Origin: Ostrinia nubilalis
Taxonomy: Eukaryota; Arthropoda; Insecta; Lepidoptera; Crambidae
Direction of reading: 5' to 3'
Assembly: GCF_963855985.1 (NCBI RefSeq)
Contig: NC_087108.1
Location: forward strand, 10,744,001-10,808,000
Length of the DNA stretch: 64,000 bases
Shown: positions 52,591 to 64,000 of the stretch, in pieces
Position numbering within the stretch: the stretch's first letter is position 1
How the letters are laid out: the number at the start of each line of letters is the position of its first letter
Made by a program: the position numbers and the translations under genes
Notes under the pieces: model-generated
Told to the model about the DNA's origin: nothing
What the model saw: only the letters and a program-made list of their open reading frames with translations
Database searches by the model: none

Positions 52591-53209
52591 AGATTTTAGA
52601 AAAATTCCCACTCGTCACGGTAGGGAACTCCGGAACCTTTCTGACGTTCAGTTATTTTATTGTCACTATTGTTAACTATTGAGCTCCTCAGCGGTTGAGT
52701 ACTCGTATAATAGCTGTACCTCAATTCTATACAAAGTGAGGTAGAAGTTACGGGACTATTCCCACCTCTCCTTTCCACCGCTGCATCTCCTGTGTAGCTA
52801 GCACCTAGATTAGTTGATTTAAAGCCAAGGTATTATATCAGTTTTTAGGTAATGACTTAGTGCATCTAAAAATAGAAAAAAGGTAAGTTCACTTTCTAAT
52901 TTTTTTTGTAACATTGAAAAATCCTATATTACTATTATGGAAGCAATAAACGTATTGAGTATTGAAATCTAAAAAGAAGCATCATTTTTTTTAACGTTCA
53001 AGTGTTCCTAAGAAATTTTAATTTGAGCTTTTGGTAAACTTTTTGATGGCAACGTATTGCTTACTTTTTCAGCTGTCGAACGAATTCACTTTTATATTTA
53101 TAGGTCGTGTACATCGGTAGATTTTGCTAAATAAAAGAATCCATCCGGACTCAGAAATAAAAAAATTAAAATAGCTGTAATTTTTAAATAGTAGGGATAA
53201 AATGTTTTA

Positions 53210-53285
53210 TCAGTAGATTTGTCGATAAAATTGATCATATTACTGCGCCCTAACGGGTCGGACACTGATGACCAGACACACTGTA
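53210..53285. mobile_element. Single end of the intron-7 palindromic element family
   Basis: 'cgataaaattgatcatattactgcgccc...cagacacactgta' resembles 43000-43062. Confidence 0.5.
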
Positions 53286-54367
53286 TAATTATTATAATTT
53301 TAGCCTATCTCGTGTGCTAGGTGTCAATAATTAGGGTGATTTACTAACTAACCAATCGCATACGAACAACAGCAGTGAGATTCGAACAAGTTTGATCCAT
53401 GATGCCGCACGACTATTGTGTGAGCCCACTCGTAACCCAAGCTTATTTAGCTTAACACGAGGGGCTGGACGGGACTATTAGTAATTTGTGCAATACAAAT
53501 TGCTAATAATCGTTAAAAAAATATTTTTATTGCTTTATTTAACCTTCCTTTCGTATAGTAATTTATGAGTCAGTGTAAAGTCTGCGATTTTTAATCTTTG
53601 AAATTTTCGTAAAATGGCTGCCGCCGCGGTGACGCCTTGTAATTGACAAATTAAAATTAAATTAGTGTTTTAAAGTGCATAAATGTACAACATAATGGTA
53701 ACAAGTCATTCCTTGATTTTTACTTAATATGTTTCTGGAGTTATTTGAACAGTATTTTCGTGTATAGGATGGTATATTTTCAAAAAACAAAACTGCACCC
53801 AAGCGTGTTGTCACAGCAACCGCTGGGCACATACTAATTGAAGATCGGTCCACGGACCTGTTTGCGTGCCAGAAACAATCTCGTTGACATGTCTTCTCTA
53901 GTACGTAGTACATTATAACTCAATGTATTTAAACACCTATAAAAACCGCACAAAAATATTTATATTGCGCGGTATCAAACCTCTACCTCAGCAATTCATG
54001 CAGCCGCCTTCTGATTATTTGATATTACTTACCTATACTGAAACGAGAAATTAAAGAAAGTTCACTTACCTCTGTGGTTACCTTATAAAAGGTGTTGTGT
54101 AATTTACTTATACCTCTCGTTCCCACCGCTGCTGCTGCAACTCCTGTGTAGCCAGGATCTACAGCTTGACCGCCAATAAAAACCCAACCAGTGAAGCTCA
54201 AGTTTATCCTGGGGGAAAGTTAACTGTCATTGGACCCGCAACAAAATTAATCAGAAGAACTTAAATGAGGAGTTCGAAGGCAAGGTTCGTAGACTGGCCA
54301 GCATGGAGTGTAGACCAAATCCTTCCATTTGCCTCTGGTAAATAAAAGAGAGTCGTCAGACAGAGAC

Positions 54368-54462
54368 TAATGCCCGTTTTCACCATCAATCCCTAATTTT
54401 TAAGTGACCCCTATGTTAACATTTAACAGGAATTAGGGATTGATGGTAAAAACGGGCATTAA
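54368..54462. mobile_element. 95-bp MITE
   Basis: Ends TAATGCCCGTTTTCACCATCAATCCCTAAT-type with about 30-bp inverted arms. Confidence 0.75.
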
Positions 54463-55221
54463 TGGCCTAATGATCTAAGATAAGATAATGACCTGTTGAT
54501 GTCGATGGTACGCTTTCTCGATTTTCCAAAATGTGAAAAGCTTTTTGAAATAAAAGCACAGGGAATTTCAAATTTTATAAATTTTGTGAAATAAAAAACA
54601 CGATGTACCTATTCGATGTTAATTTTGTTATGAGAAAATTGCTAGGTAACGAAAGTTATAAAAGTCACTATACAATTTATAACAGTCAAAAATAGGGGTC
54701 CCCTATTTTCTTTCTAGACACATAAAGTTAATTAGGCTGGAAAAGTCTTATTTGATAATTAGAAGTTCACTGACTCTATTAATTAATGAGTTCAGTTACC
54801 CCATGGGTTCTATGATGGTATGTTATGGTGGTAACTAACTACAAGTAGATATCTACAAGGATAAGTATTAAGTAGGTATCATAGCATGACTAGGCATATC
54901 AAAAACACTGGAGAAGACCTTGGCTCAGCAATAATTAAAAAAAAAAACAAACGCACGAATTGACAACCTCCTCCTTTTTTAAAGTCGGTAAAAACCAATC
55001 AAGTGCGGTTTGAGTTCACACGAGACGGGTTGCGTAGTTTGACTATCGTATAAAATTAAGATTTGTGCTCTTATAAATCTATCTATTAGAGGTTTTTTAG
55101 GTAAATGCTTTTTCCTCTTTTTCTGCACACCTTTTTCCTCTTTTCTGCGGCAAGAAAAATATAAATAAGTATTTAATACCTTACATAATTATATTTATTG
55201 TTTTTCAACTTTACCTAACTA

Positions 55222-55343
55222 TGGCTGGGTTGCATCATCTTACTTTAACTATGACAAACGTCAAAAATCTGCCAAACTCCATAAAAAATACAACGGTTAT
55301 CGTTATAGTTACGGTCAAAGTTAGGTGGAGCAAGTCAGCCTAA
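55222..55343. repeat. Palindromic MITE family A, copy 6
   Basis: 'ggctgggttgcatcatctta' end and 'gacaaacgtcaaaaatctgc' inside. Confidence 0.75.
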
Positions 55344-55794
55344 GTAACCAACAAACAAAATGATAGAAGGACAACGCTTACCTAAATTACTAGAATCTGG
55401 CACCAAATGGATACGGAACTCTACAAAATATCCTTGTAGCTAGTTTATTACCAGATTTACCTACTCCTAAGACGATGATCCTTCTTCGATGCAATCACTT
55501 ACTGTTCATTAATATTCTCTCAAATTATGACACGAAGGTCTTCTTCTTCAAACTATTTTGAGGTTGTGATGTTTTTAAGAGACGAGGTTGCATTGTACCA
55601 ATAACTTTCTTCCGTGTTATCAAGGCCTTGATGTCAACGAACGATAGTGATAATAATCTTATTTCCTAATGATGTAATGTTTAATCTGGTTGTGTCATTA
55701 AAATAGGAAAAGTGGACACAGCTACGTAAAATTTCAGTGCAAATACTGGTATTTTATCAACATCAGCAGGTCGTTTCTCTCTGCAGGAACAAGA

Positions 55795-55995
55795 CCTCAA
55801 TTTACCAGCTAGCACCATCTTACCTAAGTCTGTCGCCATAACAACAATGTTAACAGCATTGTTGTGTTCCGGCAGTTAGAGGTAAGATAGCCAGTTCCTC
55901 CGTGGTTGAGGATTCCGGGTGAAGCTCGCTTCCACCTTCGGTCTGATCGTCACTTACCATCAGGTGAGATACAGGCCAAGAGCTTCGCGCTGTGG
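55795..55995 (+). mobile_element. SINE/LINE 3' part with A tail
   Basis: Inverse match of 34640-34835, ending in 'gtggataaaaaaaaa'. 5' truncated, without the tRNA head. Confidence 0.65.
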
Positions 55996-56120
55996 ATAAA
56001 AAAAAATGCCAGAGACAAATGGAGAATTTGGCCTACATTCACCACCCTGTAGGGTAATTCAAGTGCAATCTGTCATTTCAATCTATTCTATTTGTCATTT
56101 AGCTTGTTTAATCTGCCCCC

Positions 56121-56228
56121 CTAGACAAAACGCACTTTTTGATCGAATCGAAAATCGAATACGTCAAAACTCCATACAAAAAAGGGGCTTTTCGACCACT
56201 TTGCGATTATAATTTGCACTTTGTCTAG
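56121..56228. mobile_element. 108-bp MITE
   Basis: Ends CTAGACAAAACGCACTTTT and TGCACTTTGTCTAG are inverted. Confidence 0.6.
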
Positions 56229-58090
56229 ACCCACTGTGCTCAATAAAGTGCACAATATTTAAGCAGGATATGGTTGCACGCGGATTTTTAGAGAGTTAAA
56301 TCTTTTGGCCAATAGAAAACGTCATAATAGTTATTATATGAACTGGGATTGGTCAATGACTTTTGAAATTAAAATCCGATGGCCTGAAAAAATCGGTTTT
56401 CCAACAAACGTCAGTTACGCGCAAGGAGGTTTAGCTATTTATCCATCGAAGTTAATAAGGGAGAAGACATAAGACTAATTTTATTATTTGCCTGCCGCGA
56501 CCCGGTTTTTACAAACAATGACGATGACGACCGATGAACCAGTAACGAGGAGCACACTTAGCAATGCTTCCAGGTTGCGCCTCGGTATCAATTAAGTAAC
56601 ATTTTTCGTTAAGTTTACTTTATGGTCAACTAAAGGACTTTTGCCGTTTCCATGGACAAACTCGAAGTATGATAACTACAGTCATTGTCAAAATTTTGCA
56701 CTGCCATTGCCGCTGGATACCATATATCGCTACTATATTCATAGATAATAGACTTTCAGTTAATCGTCAAAATTGACATTGTTTTTTAAATAACAACAAA
56801 TGGTATGAATTTTTAAATGTGATATTTTTATAAAGGTAAGTCCCCAAAACAACATTTGATAGCCTATTTTCTTTCGTTGGCATCTAAGTTCCTGTTTTCT
56901 ACATATATGTTACTACTCCTATTTGATAAGTAACTAAAAACTTTGTCATTTTTTCCGTGTGAACAAAAGCCCTATAAATCACCTATTTTTACCTAGTAGG
57001 TATACCCTTCATATTTATGCTAGACGTGTTGCAAAGACAACAATAATTATTATTAGCATAGCATGCCATAGGTACTACTCGTACCTATGTACGTGTGGAA
57101 TGGCTCACATACTACCCGTTCGCGCTAAGTTTGCCGCCCTTCTGACCGACCGCACCAACAAACCACACTACCAGTAGTGTCGTGGGGAATATTTTTTCCC
57201 TTCTACACTACCAAGCCAGTAGTGTCGTGGGTTATTTATAAAGACCATACATCTTCATTCCCATCGACACTACTCCATAACTAAACGCGCGTCCCCTCCC
57301 CCAACCGCGATTAAAGGCAATCGGTTAGTGATTAAACGCAATTAATGTGTCTTATTTTATGCAAATACACAATTCTTATCAATATTAATAAATAAAAAAC
57401 ATTCTAAATATAGTTTGTTATAGTTATAGACGTTTCCCTTCGAGTGACGTCATATCGCCAGCGGCAAACTTAAAGCGAACGGATAGTAATTAAGCTGTAA
57501 ATACCTATACCCTTGAGCCATGTGCGTGTGGACTGAGTTACTTAGGGCTGTTATGGATAATAATATGTAGTTTCGGTTATGGATACGGTTACGGATATAG
57601 GAATAATATTATACCGGTTTCGGTTACGGATATTTCTATTAAATAGTGTAATAAACTACATGTAGGTATAATATGTTATTTAAAAGTCAATTACAAAAGT
57701 CGAATATAAATTTTAGAATGCCAAGTAAAACAAAAAAGAAACTTAAGGTTCTTTATTATGTAAACATATCGACAACAAAACATTTGTTTACGGCGCAGTA
57801 GTGCTTTTAGTTTAACTTTTCTTGGAGTCAAAAACAGAATCCAAATCAAAAACATCACCAATACTTGAATTTGATTGCGAGGCAACTCTGGCTGTGTATC
57901 CTGAAAGAAAATCAGAGTAAGTATGTAAGCAATAATTAATTACTTAAAATTATTATTAAATATACAAATATTGCTGCTGCTGATCTGTTGATACCAATGC
58001 CTTACTTTTGAATAAATGGGAAAGTATGAAATTCACGATAGTAATTTATTATCTCCTCATTATTTAGGGAGTAATATTATAAATTAATTC
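56229..58090. other. Intergenic region without recognised gene
   Basis: Includes a repeated 'cactaccagtagtgtcgtggg'-type segment at 57165-57275 and a hAT-like single end near 57543-57660 ('tagggctgttatggataat', 'ggtttcggttacggata'). Confidence 0.3.
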
Positions 58091-58094
58091 AAAT

Positions 58095-58165
58095 ATTAAA
58101 ATCAAATCAAAATCAAAAATATTTATTCAGTTTAGACCACAAGTGGCACTTATAATTTAATTAAT
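58095..58165 (-). mobile_element. LINE 3' tail fragment
   Basis: 'aaatcaaaatcaaaaatatttattcagtttagaccacaagtggcact' is the inverse of the tail at 31400-31460. Confidence 0.6.
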
Positions 58166-59069
58166 CAGGTTGTCATGTTGTCATGTCATGGATGAAATTA
58201 CACTAAAAACTAATTAAAACAAAAAGGATGGGGAAAATATTCCATTATTCTGTGGTAACGCTAACAAAATTAACGCGTGAATTTTTTATAGACAAATGTA
58301 ATTCAATATAAAAAAGTAGGGTAAAATATTCCGTTGACCTGTGGCAACACTTACAAAATACAACCGTGATTTTTTTTGAAAATTATTTTTATTTAAATGA
58401 ATTGGAAATGTGCTACTTACGGATAAAACATGATCCCATGCACTTTCTTCGTAATTCCAGTAGCATTCTTACATGTTGGAACGGCACAAGACGGCATAAT
58501 ATAATTATAAAGTGTCAATCTGACGGATATGTAAACAATGCGCACGCCGGCCATTGACTAATTGCTCTAAAGTCAAATTAGTGCGATTCGGAGTAATTTA
58601 TATGAATACACATTTAATTTACGCCCGTTGACGGTTTCTGGTTTGTTCCGTATTCTGAGATTTCGTTAGATTTTGTATCAAATAGTAGGATAGGGCTATT
58701 TGAAAAATAGCATCTGACAGTTTTGGTGGTAAAAAAAATATGATAGAAATATAACCTTGACATTGGCAGCGGGGCGCCACCGTCAATACTGGATCGCTGG
58801 TTCCGATTTTTGCCATGTTGGAAACTATATAGTTGAACGACGGTAGCGCCCCCTTGTCAATGAGTTTGGTGGGACAGTTCAGTTTAGGCATAGAGTTTAG
58901 GTCATCTTTAAGATGTTTTTATATGTCATTGGATTGGAGGGAGGAATGATTGATGAAAGTTTACATTAGAGCTATAAAATAATAATTTAGATAAGTAAAG
59001 ACAGCCTAATATAAGTCCCTCTGTTAAAATTACATAATATATTTACTTTAATGAAGACATTTTTATATA

Positions 59070-59333
59070 CAGGGTGTTAGGTAAATGGGTATATGAGCCG
59101 ACACTAGCCCATGTTAACATGGTTATGTAAATGGTATGGTGAAGTCAGAAAATTGATATCTTCATTTCAATTATTTTATTTTTCATACAAATCGGATTTT
59201 ATAAAATTTATTTTGTATGAAAATTAAAAAAAATAAAATGATGATATCAAATTTCTGACTTCACCATACCATTTATATGCCCATGTTAACATGGGCTAGT
59301 GTCGGCTCATATATCCATTTACCTAACACCCTG
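59070..59333. mobile_element. Mariner-type foldback MITE
   Basis: Ends CAGGGTGTTAGGTAAATGGG and inverse, flanked by TATA on both sides. Arms of about 90 bp are nearly perfect, including 'cccatgttaacatgg'. Confidence 0.9.
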
Positions 59334-59871
59334 TATAGGTATATTTAATAAATAACACTGTGATTAAATCAGGATTTATCTTTAATTTACTATAAAGTGA
59401 ATTTTAAAAACAAACTAATACAAAAACCATAAAGAAAATCGTATCATTTTCGGTCTTAATTAAAACATTACACTAATTGTCAAAAATGACAAATAAAAAA
59501 AACTGTACGAATTCGAGCTAATTATTTTCATTGTAAATGGTTAAATCTTTAAATGGTTTTCAGATTATGCACCAAATCAAATGAACACAGTAAATAATGT
59601 CAATAATTTAATCTAGGTGGAGAGATGTGGGTGTGCGAGGGAAGGGGTCAATCTTAATGTTAGATTTTATCAAATACTCAATACTCAATACGTTTATTGC
59701 TTCCATAATAGTAATATAGGTGTTACAATGTGATAATACAGTTAAAAACTGTTGTAAAGCCTTTGAAAATGACGAAAAGAGATATTAGCCCAGACCAACA
59801 TTTATCGTGCCTTTCTAAGCATTAAAAATCATTAAGCTACAAGCACATCAAACAAAGGGTTATAATACTTA

Positions 59872-60074
59872 TACTAGCTTTCCGCCCGCGGCTTCGCCCG
59901 CGTGGAATTTTGTCTGTCACCGAAATACATTACCGTACGCGTCCCTGTTTCAAAAACCGGGATAAAAACTATCTATGTCCTTTCCCGGGAGTTAAACTAT
60001 CTCTATGCCAAATTTCATCAAAATCGGTTGAAAGCAAGACAGACAGAGTTCCTTTTGCATTTATAATATTGGTA
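59872..60074 (-). mobile_element. Lep1-like Helitron variant (minus)
   Basis: 'actagctttccgcccgcggcttcgcccgcgtgg' 3' hairpin end and 'ttataatattggtatg' at the other end; the middle differs from the copies at 43.4 and 63.7 kb ('cctttcccgggagttaaa'). Confidence 0.75.
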
Positions 60075-60084
60075 TGCGTAGTAT

Positions 60085-60621
60085 AAATGGCAATGCCAGA
60101 TTTTGTATGGAAAGTGGCGTCTTTTTTTTTTCGCGCGGCCATCGACCAGACTTTGTTTTTTGATTACAAAATAGTGTAATAAACCAAACTTACTATGGCA
60201 TGTATACCTCTAAACTCAGTCTGAACTGAGTTACGAGCATTAGAAGTTTGATGATTTTCATACTAGATTTGCTTTTTGTGCGCAAGTTTTGTAAGAAATT
60301 GCAACAAAATATTGCGCTATTTTTTTATTGCGCTGATTCTGCTCCATACTGATATCTGGAGCCTTTAATGGATGGTGTTGTTTGTTTACACATACAATGT
60401 CACTATTTTGTTGCAATTTCTTACAAAACTTTGCGCGCAAAAAGCAAATCTAGTATGAAAATCATCAAATTTCTAATGCTCGTAACTCAGTTCAGACTGA
60501 GTTTATAGGTATACATGTCATAGTAAGTTTGGTTTATTACACTATTTTGTAATCAAAAAAGAAAGTTTGGTCGATGGCCGCGCGAAAAAAAAAAGACGCC
60601 AATTTCCGGCATTGTCTTTTA
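60085..60621. mobile_element. Element B palindrome
   Basis: Left arm 60085-60311 and right arm 60404-60621 are inverted copies of the element at 39843-40090, with a 92-bp loop. Open frames within it are not genes. Confidence 0.85.
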
Positions 60622-62840
60622 TAGCAGTAAAACTAAGACACAAATCATTTTAGGCACTCTTACACAATTACGACAGCTTCTAGCTGCAACTGCATACTGG
60701 CAACTGTTTTCTACATACACACATACACGGTACTGCTCGAGCAGTTGTGACTACTTCGGCACGGTGAAATTTCAGTTGCCAGGTATATTTTATACTGACT
60801 GCTCGAGCAAATATTACAAAGTAGCAGTGGTTCCTCTTCCTCAAAATCAATGTTGCTACTGATTTGAATAAAAATGAAATTGTGACCTGTTGAGCAGTTT
60901 CACTACCAACTACTCCAGCAGTTACCTATCAATGGTAGATTCAAGCTGTTGACTGGCTGCAAAAGCGGTCCGTGCCTTTATGTTGACCACTGGCTAATTG
61001 CTCGAACTGTCCGTGTATGGCGGGCCCAAACAGACTAATTTTTGCGCATGATAATTTATTATATGAAAGTTCTGTAGCTCTACCATAAGTGCGTACAAAA
61101 TGTATGGCAGATTGCACAGCGCCCCTAGCGGTGAACGGCAGAAGTTTGTGTAAGTTACAGTTAGTAGCAGCTAGTGGTAAAGTTTTTTTGCAGTTTTACA
61201 AAACACTCCATCCACTATGTCATCCACTCCATCCAGTAGGTACCTATCCATATTTCTGCTTACAAATCCAGACATAAGTGTAATAAGTTATATTATGGTA
61301 AATTTATGTTCAAATTTAAGCAAAAAGCATTCTGTGTTTATAAAATATGTTTATTTGCACCTAGTTTATCAATCACCATGTTATTTCCATGCTTTCTATC
61401 CAGTCGACTGCTCTAACGACAAGGGTGGGCAGTCGTTGAGATGACAGCGCGAAAATCGTCGGCATCCACTAATTATGACCCTTATGTACCACTATATTGA
61501 CAAAGTTCTCCGTCTTCGTACGCGATATTGGAAATTTGGCATCTACCATCGGCTCAATGACATTAGGCGTAGTCTGGCTTTGATATTCAATTTTCAACTG
61601 TATTACCTTGACAATCAGTTCAAAATTGATTACTAGAAAATTATTTGACAGACGATTTCTACTCTCGACAAATGCATTTGAATTAGCCCACTGGTCAGAC
61701 GGGTAAGGAGGCCTCTCTACCACAATGTTTCACTGGTATCGTCTTACTGATAAATTTAAAAGATGAAGAATTGCCACCTGACTTGTAAGTAATCTAATGT
61801 CTTCAATTTTAGATTGGGCTGCCACAACTGACGCCAAAATCCTGGTACCTATCAGACTTTAGAAGACGACTCTTATAAATGCTTATGTCGTCTTCTAACC
61901 AATTATATGGTTTCATTAAAACGAGCCCCTTTAAAACATCCCCACTCCTTTTTATGATCTTTTTATATACTGATGTCAACACAAAATAAATATTAAATAT
62001 TAAATGTTATGATTTTTTTATGTTTTTTATAAGGGCAATGTTATGCCACTTCCTACTTCCTTGTCTATAACACATGGACTGCAAATCAACTGCATTTTAT
62101 TTGAACCTACTCAGCAAGCAACACACTTATCAAAATCTTCTTGAGTTAAGTGATGATGACTTGTGTTGTGACCTATTTAAAAAAGTCTTCCTACCAAATT
62201 GCCTTAAGCAAAGGTACTATCCAAAGCCATATCACATCACCCGTTATATTATGGCAGTGTTCGTCTCTAAAAGCATAGTTCATCAGAGATGCTAGGGCAA
62301 GTGACAGTGATCAGAATCAAACAGCAATAGAAATAGGTAATGTCTTCCGCAGCCCGTTTTACTTGGCTGCAGACAGCGCAGGACCGGTCGTTATGGAAAT
62401 CATTGGGAATTACTTTGTCCAGCAGTGGACGTCATTTGGCTGAAAGGAACGAAATACGTCACCTTAAGGGAGAAGAGGTACTATTGAAAAAAGAAAGCAT
62501 GAATGATATTCGGCCAATTCAAACGGAAGAAGGTAACATTGAAAAAAAAACTTGAATGATATCCAACCAGTTTCCAAACGGAAAAAAATATTGCCACATT
62601 TAAACTGCTAATTCAGGCTGATGCATTTTACATTGTTTTCCTTTCTTATCAGCATGAGATCACATTTCCCCCCGGAATCTTTGCGAGCGCATACAAAAAC
62701 AGAGGAAATGTAAACATTCGGTATATTCTGAATATCCAAGGCCCGCCTTATCGATTAGTTTACATAATTTCGAGAATCCTTTATCAGGAACTGTAGGAGT
62801 AACGAACCTTGCGCGTGTTTATCCTATGACAGGTCTGCCA
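60622..62840. other. Intergenic region upstream of the second gene
   Basis: No gene recognised; short open frames only. A LINE-like 'gtccagcagtggacgtcatttggc' trace lies at 62415-62440. Some of this may be upstream control sequence. Confidence 0.35.
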
Positions 62841-62841
62841 T

Positions 62842-62849
62842 TATAAAAA
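62842..62849 (+). promoter_or_regulatory. TATA box of the second gene
   Basis: TATAAAAA followed by a GC-rich stretch. Transcription would start near 62870. A relative of the dispersed motif (TGCTCGCCTGGTA, 62890-62902) would then lie in the first 35 nt of the transcript. The 5' leader is about 180 nt and very AT-rich. Confidence 0.6.
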
Positions 62850-63050
62850 CCCGCGCAGGAGTGGCCGATACACACCTCCTGAAGACTTCTGCTCGCCTGG
62901 TACTCGGAGTAGAATTTCGCGAATTTAATTTCATTAAATTAAATTAAATTAATACCTACGAATATTTAATAAAATACCTAGGTAATCTCAAAAGAAAAAT
63001 ATTTAATTATTATTTGATTTTTGCAATTTTTTTTAAATATTAAAATCAAA

Positions 63051-63228
63051 ATGGCGCGAATGCTCTTCATCCTCTTTTTGGTGTTTGCTGGATACAATGC
63101 AGTACCAATAGAGTTAGACTCGCTATTGCCTGACGAGCTGATGGGGAATGGCATTGATGATGGGGACGACGCCATTGATATCTCCCACTTGGGCCCAGAT
63201 GCTTATGGATCGCCGAAGAACGAAAGCG
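63051..63228 (+). CDS. First exon of a secreted protein gene (partial)
   Basis: ATG 63051 sits in a good insect context (atcaaaATGG). The first 17 residues, MARMLFILFLVFAGYNA, form a typical signal peptide. It is followed by an acidic segment with VPIELDSLLPDELMG and a DDGDDAID cluster. The exon ends in phase 1 at a strong donor (G|GTAAGT), giving 59 codons, and the gene continues beyond the window. An acidic pro-segment after a signal peptide would suit a secreted zymogen such as an astacin-type metalloprotease, but that is only a guess; no catalytic motif is present here. The TATA box upstream suggests a regulated, tissue-specific gene. Confidence 0.65.
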
Positions 63229-63649
63229 GTAAGTCGAAATTTTTAAATATAATCTTACCCTTTCTCCCCTATTCAATAGGCATTATGTAGAGCAGTGTTT
63301 AAAAATGTTTCATTGAATAAAAACTGTACGTACATCGTCAATCTTGTAACGCCCGTACGCACAGCTTTGAATAAGAGCTCTATGATTGGTTCGTGTGGGA
63401 CTCTCTCTGTGCGTCCACGAGCACTGTGATACCTCATAGTAATGTTTGTGAATACGAGCGTTAAACTTTTCTAATATTTTATTCTTTGCTTGTCAATGTG
63501 TCCTCATTTAAAATAAAAAATAACAATCATCATACATAGGTACTTATTTTGTATGCAGATAAAAATGGATTATGGGAGAAATAATTATAAATAAATTAAT
63601 TGTATAAAATAAATGATTAACAATGAGTATTAAAATTAAAAGCGAAAAT

Positions 63650-63844
63650 CCTTCCTACTAATATTATTATAAAGGCGAAAGTTTGTGTGGATGTTTGTTA
63701 CTCTTTCACGCAAAAACTACTGAACGGATTTGGTTGAAACTTTACAGTATTATTATTTGTAACCCAGATTAACGTATATGCTATAATTTATCCGAATCTG
63801 TGGCACTAAATTTCACGCGGGTGAAGCCGCGGGCAAAAGCTAGT
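63650..63844 (+). mobile_element. Lep1-type Helitron copy (plus), near complete
   Basis: 5' end 'tcctactaatattattataa', middle 'gttactctttcacgcaaaaac', 3' hairpin 'tcacgcgggtgaagccgcggg' and terminal GCTAGT. Lies in the first intron of the second gene. Confidence 0.88.
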
Positions 63845-64000
63845 ATAAAATAAGTGAAAGACTATGTCTCGAAATAAAAGTTTTGTGTCATATTATTGGC
63901 CCTAAAGTTATTGCACAAAAATCTATGACCTAGGATTTATCTTTTTTTATTAAGAAACATTATTTCGACTAAGAATCGCCTGCAAGGTGGTCGCCTGATG

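Larger units (their letters stand above)
51371..54367. other. Intergenic region with repeat fragments
   Basis: Short GC-rich piece at 51715-51770, LINE tail at 52455-52590, single transposon end at 53210-53290. No gene seen; the open frames are short and without domains. Confidence 0.35.

Overview
The window is nuclear DNA of a moth or butterfly. It is AT-rich with small GC-rich islands, and it is crowded with repeats typical of Lepidoptera: Lep1-type Helitron fragments near 14.0, 43.4, 59.9 and 63.7 kb, LINE tails carrying the 'aggacgtccactgctgaac' signature, and several families of palindromic MITEs. The only large gene I can assemble is on the + strand. It is the orthologue of Mnt, the Max-binding bHLH-zipper repressor. 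Twelve coding exons run from 4577 to 47259 and give a 589-residue protein. All eleven junctions have GT/AG ends and the reading phase is preserved throughout.

Layout. 1-1.6 kb is a CpG-rich island of unknown ownership. 3.8-4.6 kb holds the likely Mnt promoter, 5'UTR and first coding exon. 5-36.4 kb is intron 1 (about 31.4 kb), which is mostly a transposon graveyard. It contains a mariner-like transposase remnant (8.0-8.8 kb), a DNA transposon with perfect 33-bp ends carrying an inserted hAT (22.4-25.2 kb), a 3.5-kb hAT that itself carries a large Tc1 foldback and an RTE-like LINE piece (26.2-29.7 kb), a third hAT (30.1 kb), and many MITEs. 36.4-47.3 kb holds exons 2-12. The helix-loop-helix is encoded by exon 3 and the zipper by exon 4. 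47.3 to about 51.3 kb is a long 3'UTR. 51.4-62.8 kb is intergenic and rich in repeats. At 62.84-63.23 kb a TATA-box promoter and first exon open a second + strand gene for a secreted protein. That gene leaves the window.

The most unusual signal is a short dispersed motif, TGCGC[G/T]CCTGGTA. It occurs six times exactly and at least six more times with one or two changes. Copies lie in GC-rich patches, beside Mnt splice sites (bracketing the zipper exon) and in the 5' leader of the second gene. The second most interesting item is a 1.6-kb inverted duplication of a Tc1-like transposon inside the transcribed Mnt intron. It would fold into a very long hairpin RNA. All assignments come from reading the sequence; no database search was run.
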